Positions 21,182 to 33,264 of a stretch of DNA of 64,000 nt are shown here, one piece after another. The translations under genes were made by a program, and so were the position numbers. The stretch's first letter is position 1. Each line of letters starts with the position of its first letter. The DNA comes from Methylophilaceae bacterium (GTDB lineage Bacteria; Pseudomonadota; Gammaproteobacteria; Burkholderiales; Methylophilaceae), in assembly GCA_028244835.1 (NCBI GenBank), contig JAOKBJ010000001.1:124001-188000 (forward strand), written 5' to 3'. Below the pieces are notes generated by a model. The model was not told where the DNA came from. It searched no databases and saw only the letters and a program-made list of their open reading frames with translations.

Positions 21182-21589
21182 TTGATTGATAAGCTCCAGA
21201 AGGTCAATACAAAAGAGGAATTATTTCCACCTTATTTAAAGAATATGCTTATAAAGTTAAGCAGTATTTCTATTATTTCAGCATTAGTTGTTTCAGGTTT
21301 CTTTGGATTGCATGCAGGTATCTCAGTTTTATTTGGGTCTCTTGCAGTAGTTATTGGGCTATTAGCTTCAACACCAATAGCAAATCGATCCAGAAGAACA
21401 AAGAAGGCATCAACTATTTTAATGGATGCTTTAAAAGCTGAAGGGATAAAGATTGTAATTATAATTTTATCGCTATGGGCGATATTTAGTTTTTATGAAA
21501 ATAAAGTTCCGTTGGCAATTGTTTTTGGTTTAGCTATTGCTGCAATTTTTTCAGGAATTGGGTTAACAAAACTAGATACAAAAAATTAA
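21182..21589 (+). CDS. atpI: ATP synthase subunit I (AtpI-like)
   Basis: The 135-residue product has about four membrane helices in the pattern of AtpI/UncI, an assembly-related protein encoded first in many F-ATPase operons. The start is a TTG preceded by AAGGAAGTAAGGG. It lies 14 bp before atpB. Assignment relies on topology and position because AtpI sequences vary greatly. Confidence 0.85.
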   Translation: MIDKLQKVNTKEELFPPYLKNMLIKLSSISIISALVVSGFFGLHAGISVLFGSLAVVIGLLASTPIANRSRRTKKASTILMDALKAEGIKIVIIILSLWAIFSFYENKVPLAIVFGLAIAAIFSGIGLTKLDTKN

Positions 21590-21600
21590 AGGAAATATAA

Positions 21601-22419
<819 letters not shown>

Positions 22420-22444
22420 TTTTTTTTAAACTAAAAGGAAGTAA

Positions 22445-22720
<276 letters not shown>

Positions 22721-22769
22721 TTTAAATATTGTTTTTGATCCCAATATTTGGGGATAAGACGGAGTAAAG

Positions 22770-23240
22770 ATGAATATTAATTTTACAATGATTGCTCAAG
22801 CTATAGCTTTTGCAATATTAATTTGGTTCACAGTTAAATTTGTTTGGCCACCTTTGCTAAATGCAATTGAGAAAAGACAGAAAGAAATTGCTGATGGTTT
22901 AGCAGCAGCTCAAGAAGGAAAACTATCTCTTGAAGTAGCAGCTAAAAAAAATGCAGAAACTCTTAATGAGGTGAAGCAAAAAGGCGCAGAAATTGTAGGG
23001 CAGGCAGAAAAAAGAGCAGCTGAAATTGTAGAACAAGCAAAAAATGTTGCTAAAGATGAAGGCGATAGAATAATAGCGAGTGCTAAATCGGAGATTGACC
23101 AAGAAGTTAATAGAGCTAAAGAAGAGCTTCGCGGTCAAATATCAACCCTTGCTATACAAGGCGCTGAAAAGATTTTAGACAAAGAAATTGATAAGAAAAC
23201 CCATGCAGATATGCTAACTAAATTAGCAAAGGACTTATAG
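22770..23240 (+). CDS. atpF: ATP synthase F0 subunit b
   Basis: A 156-residue protein with one N-terminal membrane helix ([20 protein letters not shown]) and a long charged coiled coil rich in Ala, Glu and Lys. This is the peripheral stalk subunit; the expected length is about 156 residues. It ends 5 bp before atpH. Confidence 0.95.
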   Translation: MNINFTMIAQAIAFAILIWFTVKFVWPPLLNAIEKRQKEIADGLAAAQEGKLSLEVAAKKNAETLNEVKQKGAEIVGQAEKRAAEIVEQAKNVAKDEGDRIIASAKSEIDQEVNRAKEELRGQISTLAIQGAEKILDKEIDKKTHADMLTKLAKDL

Positions 23241-23245
23241 GGTTT

Positions 23246-23782
23246 ATGGCTGAAATTTCAACAATTGCAAGACCCTATGCAGTTGCTATATTTAATTTAG
23301 CAAAAGAAGAGAATGCTCTTTCTGAATGGTCAGATATGTTGTCCCTTATGAGCGGAATTATTGAGAACGATGATATTAATTCTTTTATTATTGACTCTAA
23401 AGTATTAGATACAGATAGAGAAAAGCTTATATTGAATATTTGTGGAGATAAAATAAATGCATCTGGACAAAATTTAATTAAGCTTCTAGTGGAATATAAG
23501 AGATTATCAATTTTGTCTGAAATAGCACTACTCTTTGAAGAGCTTAAAGCTAAAGATGAAGGGGTTATAGAAGCTGAAATTATTATGGCTGATCAACCGG
23601 ATAAAAAGATGGTTGAAAACTTATTAAAAAGCCTAGAAAAAAGATTCAATAAAAAAATTGAAGGAAAAGTAGTTATTGATAAAAGCATTGTTGGTGGCAC
23701 CAAAATAATAGTTGGAGATACCGTTATAGATGCTTCAGTTCGAGGACAATTAGATAATTTAGCTTATACATTAAAAGCATAA
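23246..23782 (+). CDS. atpH: ATP synthase F1 subunit delta
   Basis: The 178-residue subunit links the peripheral stalk to F1. The N-terminal helical domain begins STIARPYAVAIFNLAKEENAL, and the C-terminal KSIVGGTKIIVGDTVIDASVRGQL is the diagnostic delta/OSCP motif. Confidence 0.95.
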   Translation: MAEISTIARPYAVAIFNLAKEENALSEWSDMLSLMSGIIENDDINSFIIDSKVLDTDREKLILNICGDKINASGQNLIKLLVEYKRLSILSEIALLFEELKAKDEGVIEAEIIMADQPDKKMVENLLKSLEKRFNKKIEGKVVIDKSIVGGTKIIVGDTVIDASVRGQLDNLAYTLKA

Positions 23783-23797
23783 AACCAGGAGATATTA

Positions 23798-25339
23798 ATG
23801 CAGTTATCAACATCAGAAATAAGTGAATTAATTAAAACTAGGATTAAAGATTTTTCTACTAGTTCAGAAGCCAGAACACAAGGAACAGTCGTTTCAGTAA
23901 CAGATGGTATTGTTCGTATTCATGGCTTATCTAATGTAATGTCTGGAGAGATGATTGAATTCCCAGGAAATACTTTTGGATTAGCTCTTAATTTAGAAAG
24001 AGATTCAGTTGGGGCAGTGGTTCTTGGTGATTACGAACATATTACTGAGGGTGATGTATGTAAATGTACAGGTAAAATTTTAGAGGTGCCTGTAGGACCT
24101 GAATTATTAGGTCGAGTTGTAGATGCATTAGGGGTGCCAATTGATGGAAAAGGACCAATAAAAACTAAACTTACAGATAAGTTAGAAAAAGTAGCTCCTG
24201 GTGTGATTGATAGACAATCGGTTTCTCAACCAGTTCAGACCGGCCTTAAATCAGTTGATTCTATGGTACCAATTGGTAGAGGACAAAGAGAATTAATTAT
24301 TGGTGATCGCCAAACTGGTAAAACTGCAGTTGCTGTTGATGCAATAATTAATCAAAAAGGCCAAGACATGAAGTGTGTTTATGTCGCTATTGGTCAAAAA
24401 GCGTCAACTATTATGAATGTGGTCAAAAAGCTCGAAGAATATGGCGCAATGGAATATACGACGGTCGTAAGTGCATCAGCATCAGATTCTGCAGCTCTTC
24501 AATTTTTAGCACCTTACGCTGGTTGCACAATGGGTGAATATTACAGAGACCGTGGGGAAGATGCATTAATTGTTTATGACGATCTTACGAAACAAGCGAT
24601 TGCTTATAGACAAATTTCTTTATTACTTCGTCGACCACCAGGTCGAGAAGCTTATCCAGGAGATGTATTTTATATTCATTCAAGATTATTAGAGAGAGCT
24701 GCCCGAGTTAATGCAAAATATGTAGAGAAATTTACAAAAGGGAAAGTAAAAGGGAAAACTGGTTCCTTAACTGCTCTTCCAGTAATTGAAACAGCAGCTG
24801 GTGATGTCTCAGCTTTTGTCCCAACCAATGTTATTTCTATTACGGATGGACAGATTTTCTTAGAAAGTGATTTATTTAATGCTGGTATCCGTCCCGCAAT
24901 TAATGCTGGTATTTCAGTTTCTAGAGTTGGCGGAGCTGCACAAACTAAAGTGATTAAAAAATTAGGTGGTGGGGTTAGATTAGCTTTAGCTCAATATCGA
25001 GAATTAGCAGCTTTTGCACAATTTGCCTCAGATTTGGATGAGGCAACAAGAAAGCAATTAGATCGAGGGCTTATGTTTACTGAATTAATGAAACAAGCTC
25101 AGTATGCTCCATTAACAGTATCAAAAATGGCTGTAACTTTATTGGCAGCCAATAATGGATATTTGGATGATGTGCCAACTGAAAAAGTTTTATCTTTTGA
25201 ATCTGCACTTCATGGGTTCATGTCATCAAAATATAAATCAGTGATGGATGGCATAGAAAAAACATCAGCGCTTGATGAAGAAGGCGAAAAGAAAATTGTA
25301 AAAGCAATAGAAGACTTTAAAGCTACAAATACTTATTAA
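23798..25339 (+). CDS. atpA: ATP synthase F1 subunit alpha
   Basis: The 513-residue product has the P-loop [15 protein letters not shown], the [27 protein letters not shown] signature and a C-terminal helical domain. It is the non-catalytic nucleotide-binding subunit. The start follows AACCAGGAGATATTA, an excellent ribosome binding site, in keeping with the high subunit stoichiometry of F1. Confidence 0.98.
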   Translation: MQLSTSEISELIKTRIKDFSTSSEARTQGTVVSVTDGIVRIHGLSNVMSGEMIEFPGNTFGLALNLERDSVGAVVLGDYEHITEGDVCKCTGKILEVPVGPELLGRVVDALGVPIDGKGPIKTKLTDKLEKVAPGVIDRQSVSQPVQTGLKSVDSMVPIGRGQRELIIGDRQTGKTAVAVDAIINQKGQDMKCVYVAIGQKASTIMNVVKKLEEYGAMEYTTVVSASASDSAALQFLAPYAGCTMGEYYRDRGEDALIVYDDLTKQAIAYRQISLLLRRPPGREAYPGDVFYIHSRLLERAARVNAKYVEKFTKGKVKGKTGSLTALPVIETAAGDVSAFVPTNVISITDGQIFLESDLFNAGIRPAINAGISVSRVGGAAQTKVIKKLGGGVRLALAQYRELAAFAQFASDLDEATRKQLDRGLMFTELMKQAQYAPLTVSKMAVTLLAANNGYLDDVPTEKVLSFESALHGFMSSKYKSVMDGIEKTSALDEEGEKKIVKAIEDFKATNTY

Positions 25340-25352
25340 TATAGGATTTTAA

Positions 25353-26219
25353 ATGGCTGGAAGTAAAGAAATACGAACTAAAATTAAGAGTGTAGAAAAT
25401 ACACGAAAAATTACAAAAGCTATGGAGATGGTAGCTGCTTCTAAAATGCGTAAAGCGCAAGATAGAATGACAGCTGCAAGGCCATATGCGGAAAAAATTA
25501 GAGCAGTTGCTGCTCATTTATCACATGCACAATCTGAATATAAGCATCCGTTTATTATTCAAAGAGAAAATATCAAAAATATTGGCCTTATAGTTGTTAC
25601 TTCAGATAAAGGGCTATGCGGCGGGCTTAATACAAACGTTTTAAGATCTTCAATAGCTCAAATAAAAGATTGGGAAAAAGAAGGTAAAAAAATACAGATT
25701 AGTGCGATTGGTAATAAAGCAATTAGTTTTATGGGAAGAGTCGGAGCAGATATAAAATCGCAAGTATCCGGTATGGGAGATACTCCTCACATGGAGGATC
25801 TACTTGGAGCAATTAAAGTAATGTTAGATGGTTACGTTGCTGGAGAAATAGACCAGCTTTATATTTGTTATACAAAATTTATTAATACTATGAAGCAAGA
25901 ACCAAACATGGAACAACTATTACCCCTTTCAGGCGATAAAACTGAAACGCCAGATAGTACTTGGGATTATATTTATGAACCTGATGCAACTTTGGTAATT
26001 GATGCATTGCTCTCTCGTTATATAGAAACTTTGATTTATCATGGAGTAGCAGAAAACATGGCTTCAGAACAGTCTTCAAGAATGGTAGCAATGAAAGCAG
26101 CATCTGACAACGCAGGAAACGTAATTGACGAATTAACATTGGTTTATAACAAAGCAAGGCAAGCAGCAATAACTAAAGAAATTTCAGAAATTGTTGGCGG
26201 AGCAGCAGCAGTATCGTAA
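25353..26219 (+). CDS. atpG: ATP synthase F1 subunit gamma
   Basis: A 288-residue central rotor. The N-terminal coiled coil contains [29 protein letters not shown], and the C-terminal end has [28 protein letters not shown], both highly conserved. It transmits rotation from the c-ring to the catalytic sites. Confidence 0.97.
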   Translation: MAGSKEIRTKIKSVENTRKITKAMEMVAASKMRKAQDRMTAARPYAEKIRAVAAHLSHAQSEYKHPFIIQRENIKNIGLIVVTSDKGLCGGLNTNVLRSSIAQIKDWEKEGKKIQISAIGNKAISFMGRVGADIKSQVSGMGDTPHMEDLLGAIKVMLDGYVAGEIDQLYICYTKFINTMKQEPNMEQLLPLSGDKTETPDSTWDYIYEPDATLVIDALLSRYIETLIYHGVAENMASEQSSRMVAMKAASDNAGNVIDELTLVYNKARQAAITKEISEIVGGAAAVS

Positions 26220-26268
26220 AAATTTTTGAATTTAATATTAATTAATTTAGATGAGTAAGGATAAATAA

Positions 26269-27693
<1,425 letters not shown>

Positions 27694-27708
27694 TATTTAA
27701 GGTAACTA

Positions 27709-28128
27709 ATGGCAAATACAATTCAAATTGATGTAGTAAGCGCAGAAGAATCAATTCTTTCTGAGCAAGCTGAGTTCGTTGTAGCCCCAGCCCAAATGGG
27801 CGAAGTGGGTATTTATCCAAATCATGCATCAATGATTACTTTATTAAAAGCTGGCTCAGTTAGAATCAAGATGCTTGATAAAGCAAATGAGGATCTAATT
27901 TTTATTTCTGGTGGAATATTGGAAGTTCAACCAGGACATATCACTATTCTTTCCGATACAGCTATTCGAGGTAAAGATTTAGATGAAACGAAAGCAAAAG
28001 CTGCCAAAAAATTAGCTGAAGAATCTTTAGCTAAAAAAGGAAGTGATATAGATTTTGCTCTAGCAGAGGCAGAATTAGCAGAGGCAGTGGCACAGATTCG
28101 AGCTATTGAAAAGTTAAGAAAAAAATAG
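27709..28128 (+). CDS. atpC: ATP synthase F1 subunit epsilon
   Basis: The 139-residue product has an N-terminal beta-sandwich (MANTIQIDVVSAEESILSEQAEFVVAP, GEVGIYPNHASMITLLKAG) and a C-terminal pair of helices. It couples the c-ring to gamma and can inhibit hydrolysis. It is the last gene of the atp operon and is followed by a terminator. Confidence 0.95.
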   Translation: MANTIQIDVVSAEESILSEQAEFVVAPAQMGEVGIYPNHASMITLLKAGSVRIKMLDKANEDLIFISGGILEVQPGHITILSDTAIRGKDLDETKAKAAKKLAEESLAKKGSDIDFALAEAELAEAVAQIRAIEKLRKK

Positions 28129-28148
28129 CTGGCTAATTTAGTATTTAC

Positions 28149-28176
28149 AAAAAGCAGCAGTTTGCTGTTTTTTTTG
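28149..28176 (+). terminator. rho-independent terminator of the atp operon
   Basis: AAAAAGCAGCA, a short GTT loop and TGCTGTTTTTTTT form a stem with a long T-run 20 bp after atpC. The A-run upstream allows some function in both directions. Confidence 0.8.
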
Positions 28177-28204
28177 TTTATACTTAAAGAAAAAAGGAAA
28201 ATAA

Positions 28205-29557
28205 ATGTCATTAAGTGTAGTTATTTTAGCTGCTGGAAAAGGCACTAGAATGTTTTCCGATTACCCGAAAGTTTTACACAACCTAGCAAATCAACCTTTG
28301 TTGCAATATGTTATTGATATTGCAAAGAGCTTTAACCCAGAAAATATAAATATAGTCGTAGGCTATAAATCAAAAGAAGTTAAGACTGCTTTTTCACACG
28401 AAAAATTAAATTGGATAATTCAAAAAGAACAATTAGGTACAGGTGATGCAGTTAAATATGCAATTCCTCATTTAAAAGGATCCCAAACAATTATTTTATA
28501 TGGTGATGTGCCGATGGTTGAATTAAACGACTTAAAACAACTTATAAAAAAAACAGAAAATAACTTGGGAATATTAACTTTTAATAAAAGTAACCCAACA
28601 GGGTATGGCAGGATTAAAAGAATTGAAAATAATATTGAAGAGATTGTAGAAGAAAGAGATTGTGATGATTTAGATAGAAAAATTACTGAAATCAATACTG
28701 GAATAATGTGCGTTGATACAAATAAACTGATTAGTTGGTTGCCACTAATATCAAATAATAATTCTCAAAAAGAATATTATTTAACTGATATAGTAGCTTT
28801 AGCTAGAAAAGAAAAAATTAAGATTAGATCACATGAAGCTAAGTCTGGAATTACAATTTCAGGGGTAAATACTAAAATTGAATTAGCAATGATGGAGAGG
28901 GCTTTGCAAGATACAAAAACTAATTTATTGATGGAGCAAGGAGTTACTTTATTAGATCCTTCTAGGACCGATATTAGAGGTGACCTAAAGTGTGATTTGG
29001 ATGTGGAAATTGATGTTGGGTGTATTTTTGAGGGCAATGTTAAAGTGGGGAGCAACGTAAAAATCGGAGCATATACCCATATAAAAGACAGCGTAATTTC
29101 TGATAATACAATTATAAAGCCATATTCTCATATAGATTCTGCTAAGGTTGGCATCAATAATATTATTGGCCCCTATGCTCGATTAAGACCTGGTACTGAT
29201 ACTAATAAAGATGTTCATATTGGTAATTATGTAGAAATAAAGAATTCAAAAATTGGAGCTGGTACTAAAATAAACCATTTAAGTTATATTGGAGATAGTA
29301 TTGTTGGAAGAAACGTAAATGTTGGTGCAGGAACAATTACATGTAATTATGATGGTGTTAATAAACACCAAACTATTATTGAAGACAATGTTTTTGTTGG
29401 TTCAAATTCACAACTCGTAGCACCAGTTAAAATAGGAGCTGGTTCAACAATAGGGGCTGGTTCAACAATAACAAAAGATACACCAGCAAATGAATTATCT
29501 TTATCTCGAACGAAACAAACAAGTATCCCAGGCTGGGAAAAGCCAAAGAAGAATTAA
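28205..29557 (+). CDS. glmU: bifunctional UDP-N-acetylglucosamine pyrophosphorylase / GlcN-1-P acetyltransferase
   Basis: The 450-residue product has an N-terminal uridyltransferase domain (VVILAAGKGTRMFSDYPKVLH, YGDVPMV) and a C-terminal left-handed beta-helix acetyltransferase (GPYARLRPGT, KINHLSYIGDS, GAGTITCNYDGVNKH, GSNSQLVAPVKIG). It makes UDP-GlcNAc for peptidoglycan and LPS. It is 3 bp from glmS, which supplies GlcN-6-P for the same pathway. Confidence 0.97.
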   Translation: MSLSVVILAAGKGTRMFSDYPKVLHNLANQPLLQYVIDIAKSFNPENINIVVGYKSKEVKTAFSHEKLNWIIQKEQLGTGDAVKYAIPHLKGSQTIILYGDVPMVELNDLKQLIKKTENNLGILTFNKSNPTGYGRIKRIENNIEEIVEERDCDDLDRKITEINTGIMCVDTNKLISWLPLISNNNSQKEYYLTDIVALARKEKIKIRSHEAKSGITISGVNTKIELAMMERALQDTKTNLLMEQGVTLLDPSRTDIRGDLKCDLDVEIDVGCIFEGNVKVGSNVKIGAYTHIKDSVISDNTIIKPYSHIDSAKVGINNIIGPYARLRPGTDTNKDVHIGNYVEIKNSKIGAGTKINHLSYIGDSIVGRNVNVGAGTITCNYDGVNKHQTIIEDNVFVGSNSQLVAPVKIGAGSTIGAGSTITKDTPANELSLSRTKQTSIPGWEKPKKN

Positions 29558-29560
29558 ATT

Positions 29561-31390
29561 ATGTGTGGAATAGTTGCAGGTATATCAAATAAAAATGTTT
29601 TACCTACATTAATAGAAGGTTTAGAACGTTTAGAATATCGAGGTTATGATTCGGCCGGTATTGCAATATTAAATGGAACAATTCGTCGTATTAGATCTAT
29701 AGGGCGAGTTAATTCAATTAAAACCAAGGCAAAAAAAAATAAATTAGAAGGTTTTTTAGGAATTGGACACACAAGATGGGCTACTCATGGAGGGGTAACA
29801 GAGGACAATGCTCACCCACATGTTTCTAACAATCAAATTGCTGTTGTTCATAATGGCATAATTGAAAACCATGAATCACAATGTAGTCGATTAAAAAAAT
29901 TAGGTTATAAATTTGATTCTGAAACTGACACTGAAGTCATAGCACACTTAATTCATTATTATTATCAAAGTAAGAAGAATTTATTAAAGGCAACCCAATT
30001 AGCAACTAAAGACTTAGTCGGGGCTTATGCCATTGCTGTGATTTCTGTTGATAATAAGGATGAATTAATTTGTGCAAGACTAGGATGTCCGTTAATTATT
30101 GGTCAGGGTGAATCAGAATATTTTATTGCATCAGATATTAGTGCTCTGTTAGGGGTAACAAGAAAGATAATTTACCTTGAAGATGGTGATCTAGCTAAGA
30201 TTTCTAAAACGTCACTTGATATATTTACTAGCAAACTAAAGAAAGTCACTAGAAAAATAAACCATAGTAAGGTAAAAATTTCATCTATGGATTTAGGTCC
30301 GCATGCTCACTTTATGCAAAAAGAGATTTACGAGCAACCAAGAGCTTTAGGAGACACTATTGAAGCTGTTATTGATAATAATAAATTTGATTATTCATTA
30401 TTTGGGAATAAAGCCAAAAATATTTTTAAAAATATAGATAGCGTTCTTATTCTTGCAGCAGGGACAAGTTATTATGCTGGATTGACTGCTAAATATTGGT
30501 TTGAGGATATAGCTCAAATTCCAACATCAATAGAAATATCAAGTGAATACCGTTATAGAAAATCGGTGCCTAACAAAAATCAATTAGTTATCACTATTTC
30601 ACAATCAGGTGAAACACTAGACACTATTGAGGCACTCAAGCATGCTAAAAAAATTGGGCACAAAAAAACATTAGCAATTTGTAATGTTCAAGAAAGTGCG
30701 ATAGCAAGAGCTTCTAATTTAGTTTTTTATACTAGGGCTGGAATTGAAATTGGGGTTGCATCTACAAAGGCGTTTACAACTCAACTAGTTTCACTATTTA
30801 TTTTGACGGTAACATTAGCAAAGAATAAAAAACTCATAAATAAAAAAATAGAAAAGAAATATTTAGAAGATTTAAGATGCTTAGTTGGAGGCATTCAATC
30901 TGCATTAAATTTAGAGCCTCAAATTAAACAATGGGCGAAACACTTTTCGAATAAAGAGCACGCTTTATTTTTAGGACGTGGTATTCACTATCCTATAGCA
31001 TTGGAAGGGGCTCTGAAGTTAAAAGAAATTTCATATGTTCATGCTGAAGCTTACCCAGCTGGCGAATTAAAACACGGGCCACTAGCATTAGTTGATAAAA
31101 ACATGCCAGTAGTTGTAATTGCCCCAAACGATTTATTATTAGAAAAAGTAAAATCTAACATGCAGGAAGTAAAAGCAAGGGGAGGGATATTATTTGTTTT
31201 TGCAGATGCTGATAGCCATTTCATTGAAAGCAAGGGTATTAAAGTTATAAGAGCTCCAAGACATACAGGTGTTTTATCTCCTATTATCCATTCAATCCCT
31301 ATTCAGTTACTTGCATACCATGTTGCTTTACGAAAAGGAACAGATGTTGACAAGCCAAGAAATCTTGCTAAGTCTGTAACAGTGGAGTAG
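29561..31390 (+). CDS. glmS: glucosamine-6-phosphate synthase (isomerizing)
   Basis: The 609-residue enzyme has N-terminal Cys2 (MCGIVAG) of the glutamine amidotransferase domain and two SIS domains ([53 protein letters not shown]). It ends in the universally conserved [11 protein letters not shown]-stop. Its last seven codons (31370-31390) recur as a core repeat downstream, and mobile sequence starts directly at the stop codon, so this 3' end is the target of the adjacent island. The product is intact and full length. Confidence 0.98.
   Translation: MCGIVAGISNKNVLPTLIEGLERLEYRGYDSAGIAILNGTIRRIRSIGRVNSIKTKAKKNKLEGFLGIGHTRWATHGGVTEDNAHPHVSNNQIAVVHNGIIENHESQCSRLKKLGYKFDSETDTEVIAHLIHYYYQSKKNLLKATQLATKDLVGAYAIAVISVDNKDELICARLGCPLIIGQGESEYFIASDISALLGVTRKIIYLEDGDLAKISKTSLDIFTSKLKKVTRKINHSKVKISSMDLGPHAHFMQKEIYEQPRALGDTIEAVIDNNKFDYSLFGNKAKNIFKNIDSVLILAAGTSYYAGLTAKYWFEDIAQIPTSIEISSEYRYRKSVPNKNQLVITISQSGETLDTIEALKHAKKIGHKKTLAICNVQESAIARASNLVFYTRAGIEIGVASTKAFTTQLVSLFILTVTLAKNKKLINKKIEKKYLEDLRCLVGGIQSALNLEPQIKQWAKHFSNKEHALFLGRGIHYPIALEGALKLKEISYVHAEAYPAGELKHGPLALVDKNMPVVVIAPNDLLLEKVKSNMQEVKARGGILFVFADADSHFIESKGIKVIRAPRHTGVLSPIIHSIPIQLLAYHVALRKGTDVDKPRNLAKSVTVE
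31371..31390 (+). repeat. glmS-end core repeat, copy 0 (in glmS)
   Basis: AGTCTGTAACAGTGGAGTAG is the native 3' end of glmS (second base of the Lys codon onward, encoding SVTVE-stop). Six further copies at 31860, 32509, 33945, 34462, 35225 and 35897 match it. Confidence 0.9.
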
Positions 31391-31427
31391 TTTCGCGCGT
31401 ACATGTTTACCCATCTTAATACCCTGC

Positions 31428-31566
31428 TTAGAATTCTCAATTGAGATAGAGTCTAACAATCTCATGTATAACGCAAATAAAGCGATAAGAGACAAAGTTT
31501 TCTCCATCAAGATAGGTAAGTTCTCAGTCAAATACTATACTTTTGACGAACTTCAGAGGTAGAATT
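31428..31566 (+). pseudogene. internally deleted copy of the HTH/recombinase-type ORF
   Basis: In one frame from TTA at 31428 the sequence reads LEFSIEIESNNLMYN, then a spacer, then KIGKFSVKYYTFDE and a stop. The same N- and C-terminal sections flank a full central region in cassette 2 (LEFSIEIQSNNLTYQ ... KIGKFSIKYYSF). The central helix-turn-helix part is missing. There is no start codon; the open frame reaches back through the inverted repeat. This is a remnant and shows that the ORF belongs to the left end of these cassettes. Confidence 0.6.
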
Positions 31567-31594
31567 AACTTTTAGTTCAAAGGGGAGCAAGGAC

Positions 31595-31825
31595 ATGAAA
31601 AAAATTCTTATAGGTTTAACCACTTTAGTTTTCTTCTCAACAGTGGTTTATGCATATTCGAGTTACCAGCATTCTAGAGACGGTTCCAGTGTTGCCTGTG
31701 GTGGTGAATATTCAAGTTACCAGCATTCTAGAGATGGAACTTCTGTTTGTGCGGGAGGTGAATATTCGAGTTACCAGCATTCTAGAGACGGGAGTGATGT
31801 TGCTACTGGATGGGAAAGCAATTAA
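31595..31825 (+). CDS. secreted peptide with three 18-residue repeats
   Basis: The 76-residue product has a clear signal peptide (MKKILIGLTTLVFFSTVVYA) followed by three near-identical 18-residue units of the form YSSYQHSRDGSSVACGGE; the third ends in TGWESN. The units are 54-bp tandem DNA repeats. Two units have a Cys, the third does not. AAGGGGAGCAAGGAC upstream is a good ribosome binding site. Function unknown: possibly a small extracellular or periplasmic repeat protein. It is the intact cargo of cassette 1. Confidence 0.7.
   Translation: MKKILIGLTTLVFFSTVVYAYSSYQHSRDGSSVACGGEYSSYQHSRDGTSVCAGGEYSSYQHSRDGSDVATGWESN
31655..31816 (+). repeat. three 54-bp tandem repeats
   Basis: Units start at 31655, 31709 and 31763 and share TACCAGCATTCTAGAGA; differences between units are mostly in the second half. 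The repeats keep the reading frame of the secreted peptide. Confidence 0.9.
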
Positions 31826-31859
31826 AAGTAGTGGGTAATAAACATGTACGAGCGAAATC

Positions 31860-31879
31860 AATCCGTCACAGTGGAGTAG
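31860..31879 (+). repeat. glmS-end core repeat, copy 1
   Basis: AATCCGTCACAGTGGAGTAG lies between the right arm AAACATGTACGAGCGAAA (31840-31857) and the left arm TTTTGCTTGTACATGTTT (31880-31897). Read in frame it codes QSVTVE-stop, and the ATG inside the right arm makes an 11-residue micro-ORF MYERNQSVTVE. Confidence 0.85.
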
Positions 31880-31913
31880 TTTTGCTTGTACATGTTTAGA
31901 GGGCACAATTCCG

Positions 31914-32222
31914 TATCTAGAATTCAGTATTGAAATTCAAAGTAACAATCTCACATATCAAGGAAATCCATATACAAAGAGACAACAATATCTCTATAAA
32001 CTCATCAAATCGATGCACGATTCTGGTCTTGGTTATAGAAAAATCAGTCGTAAATTAAACGAAATGAATATTAAAACTATTCGAGGTAATAATTGGTTTA
32101 ATACTTCAGTGAGTTCTGTCTTAAAGAGAAAACATGAGAGAGATTTAAGAATACAAGAGATAAGAAATCAGAAGTTTGAAACTAAGATTGGTAAGTTCTC
32201 AATCAAATACTATTCTTTTTGA
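31914..32222 (+). CDS. helix-turn-helix protein resembling the serine recombinase 'Recombinase' domain
   Basis: The first ATG is at 32013 and gives 69 residues, but protein-like sequence in the same frame begins at least at 31914 (YLEFSIEIQSNNLTYQG, PYTKRQQYLYKLIKSM). The central part, LGYRKISRKLNEMNIKTIRGNNWFNTSVSSVLKR split here for reading, follows the known pattern of the DNA-binding Recombinase domain of large serine recombinases: G-x-x-Y-x-x-I-x-x-x-L-N, then T-x-x-G-x-x-W, then V-x-x-x-L. There is no catalytic serine domain. It may bind the cassette ends, or be a decayed fragment. A deleted copy sits in cassette 1. Confidence 0.5.
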   Translation, partial: YLEFSIEIQSNNLTYQGNPYTKRQQYLYKLIKSMHDSGLGYRKISRKLNEMNIKTIRGNNWFNTSVSSVLKRKHERDLRIQEIRNQKFETKIGKFSIKYYSF

Positions 32223-32268
32223 TAAATTCAAGAGTAATATTAACTTTTAGTTTAAAAATAACTTTAGT

Positions 32269-32490
32269 ATGAAAAAATATATTAGTCTTAAGGAAAAAGA
32301 GGAAAATAGCAAAAAACATGAAAAAGCAAAGAGGAAAAAAAGAGAAGAAATAAAAGAAAAATGGCGCCAAGAAGATGATCCTGCTAAAAAGAAAAAATTG
32401 GCGAGAGAAATGAACAAATTACTACCTTTTAAAGGAGGGAGTATACGAACAGTATCTGGAGGGTTGCCAGGTTTAGGAAAGAGAAAATAA
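32269..32490 (+). CDS. small highly charged basic protein
   Basis: The 73-residue product is dominated by Lys, Glu and Arg: KKYISLKEKEENSKKHEKAK, a long charged helix, then LAREMNKLLPFKGGSIRTVSGGLPGLGKRK with a glycine-rich basic tail. No family recognised. The N-terminal two thirds should form a single charged helix or coiled coil, and the tail could bind nucleic acid. It ends exactly where the right arm of cassette 2 begins. Confidence 0.4.
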   Translation: MKKYISLKEKEENSKKHEKAKRKKREEIKEKWRQEDDPAKKKKLAREMNKLLPFKGGSIRTVSGGLPGLGKRK

Positions 32491-32508
32491 ATATATACGA
32501 CCAAACAA

Positions 32509-32528
32509 AGTCCATCACACTGTAATAG
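32509..32528 (+). repeat. glmS-end core repeat, copy 2 (diverged)
   Basis: AGTCCATCACACTGTAATAG has six differences from the glmS copy. It codes KSITL-stop in the glmS frame. It is flanked by CGACCAAA and TTTGGTCG, a perfect inverted pair, so this junction is nearly palindromic. Confidence 0.75.
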
Positions 32529-32556
32529 TTTTGGTCGAACATGATGGGGAAATAAG

Positions 32557-33264
32557 ATGATTGATACAACTTTCAATGTTTATTCTGATACACCTTCTGG
32601 TAAAGACCCAGATTCATATAGTCCAACCCTTAGAAAATATCACCAAAATCTTTGGAGTAAAACTCTACAAAATGGCAGCATTTTTAGTTTGGACGATAAA
32701 ACAAGAATGGTATTGCATCATAAATCAGAATTAGGTGAATTCTTTTTGTCTAGTGACTCTATAGGGCACACATATAAATACACTAAAAGCATGAGTCATA
32801 TAATTAAAAATATTTCACATGAAGATATCAATGCATTTTATAAAAAATGTAGCACGATTGGTGCATATATTATTTTTCCATCAAAAAAGATAGATAACAA
32901 AATGACAATCAATGGTGCCCGTGGCATCCATGTAAAAATTAAGGACAGATTTGATTTAACCTTAGAATGTATAAGGAGACATTATATAAATGAACACAGT
33001 CCACTAGAAGAAACATTAAAAAGATATTCATCATTTTTTGATTTATTTGATAATTTTCAGGGGTACGTTAATTTTTTCTTACTCAATGATTTAGTAGTAG
33101 AAAATTATTCATTGATAAAATATTTTATACCATTTGAAAATTTTGAAAAAGACCCATTACCTGTAGATGTTACGGAATATAAATTATATAAAAAAAATGT
33201 AATTGATTTTATTCTGGCAAGAAACCAAAGGATATTAAATGATTATAACAACATGGAATTGTAA
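32557..33264 (+). CDS. DUF6994-like protein
   Basis: This 235-residue product begins FNVYSDTPSGKDPDSYSPTL and continues RKYHQNLWSKTLQNGSIFSL and LGEFFLSSDSIGHTYKYTKS. From memory, the YSDTP-GKDPD-SPTLR-YH-LWSK series is the hallmark of a family annotated DUF6994; I could not verify this by search. The family has no assigned function known to me. The gene overlaps the next one by 26 bp, so the two are translated from one mRNA and probably cooperate. Confidence 0.6.
   Translation: MIDTTFNVYSDTPSGKDPDSYSPTLRKYHQNLWSKTLQNGSIFSLDDKTRMVLHHKSELGEFFLSSDSIGHTYKYTKSMSHIIKNISHEDINAFYKKCSTIGAYIIFPSKKIDNKMTINGARGIHVKIKDRFDLTLECIRRHYINEHSPLEETLKRYSSFFDLFDNFQGYVNFFLLNDLVVENYSLIKYFIPFENFEKDPLPVDVTEYKLYKKNVIDFILARNQRILNDYNNMEL

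Larger units (their letters stand above)
31391..31857 (+). mobile_element. cassette 1
   Basis: It is bounded by inverted repeats TTTCGCGCGTACATGTTT and AAACATGTACGAGCGAAA, which differ at one position. Cargo: an internally deleted copy of the recombinase-type HTH ORF (31428-31566) and a repeat-containing secreted peptide gene. Because it sits next to the living glmS gene and its ends are nearly identical, it is probably the latest arrival. Confidence 0.7.
31880..32508 (+). mobile_element. cassette 2
   Basis: Left arm TTTTGCTTGTACATGTTT; right arm AAATATATACGACCAAAC (about 13 of 18 bases complementary to the left arm). Cargo: the recombinase-type HTH ORF and a charged 73-residue protein gene that ends at the right arm. 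Confidence 0.6.

Noticed and set aside
25888-26169. Minus-strand ORF inside atpG
   Set aside because: Shadow frame; atpG is complete and conserved over the same stretch.
31655-31816. CRISPR array
   Set aside because: The three 54-bp units are contiguous, in frame and coding; there are no spacers or cas genes.
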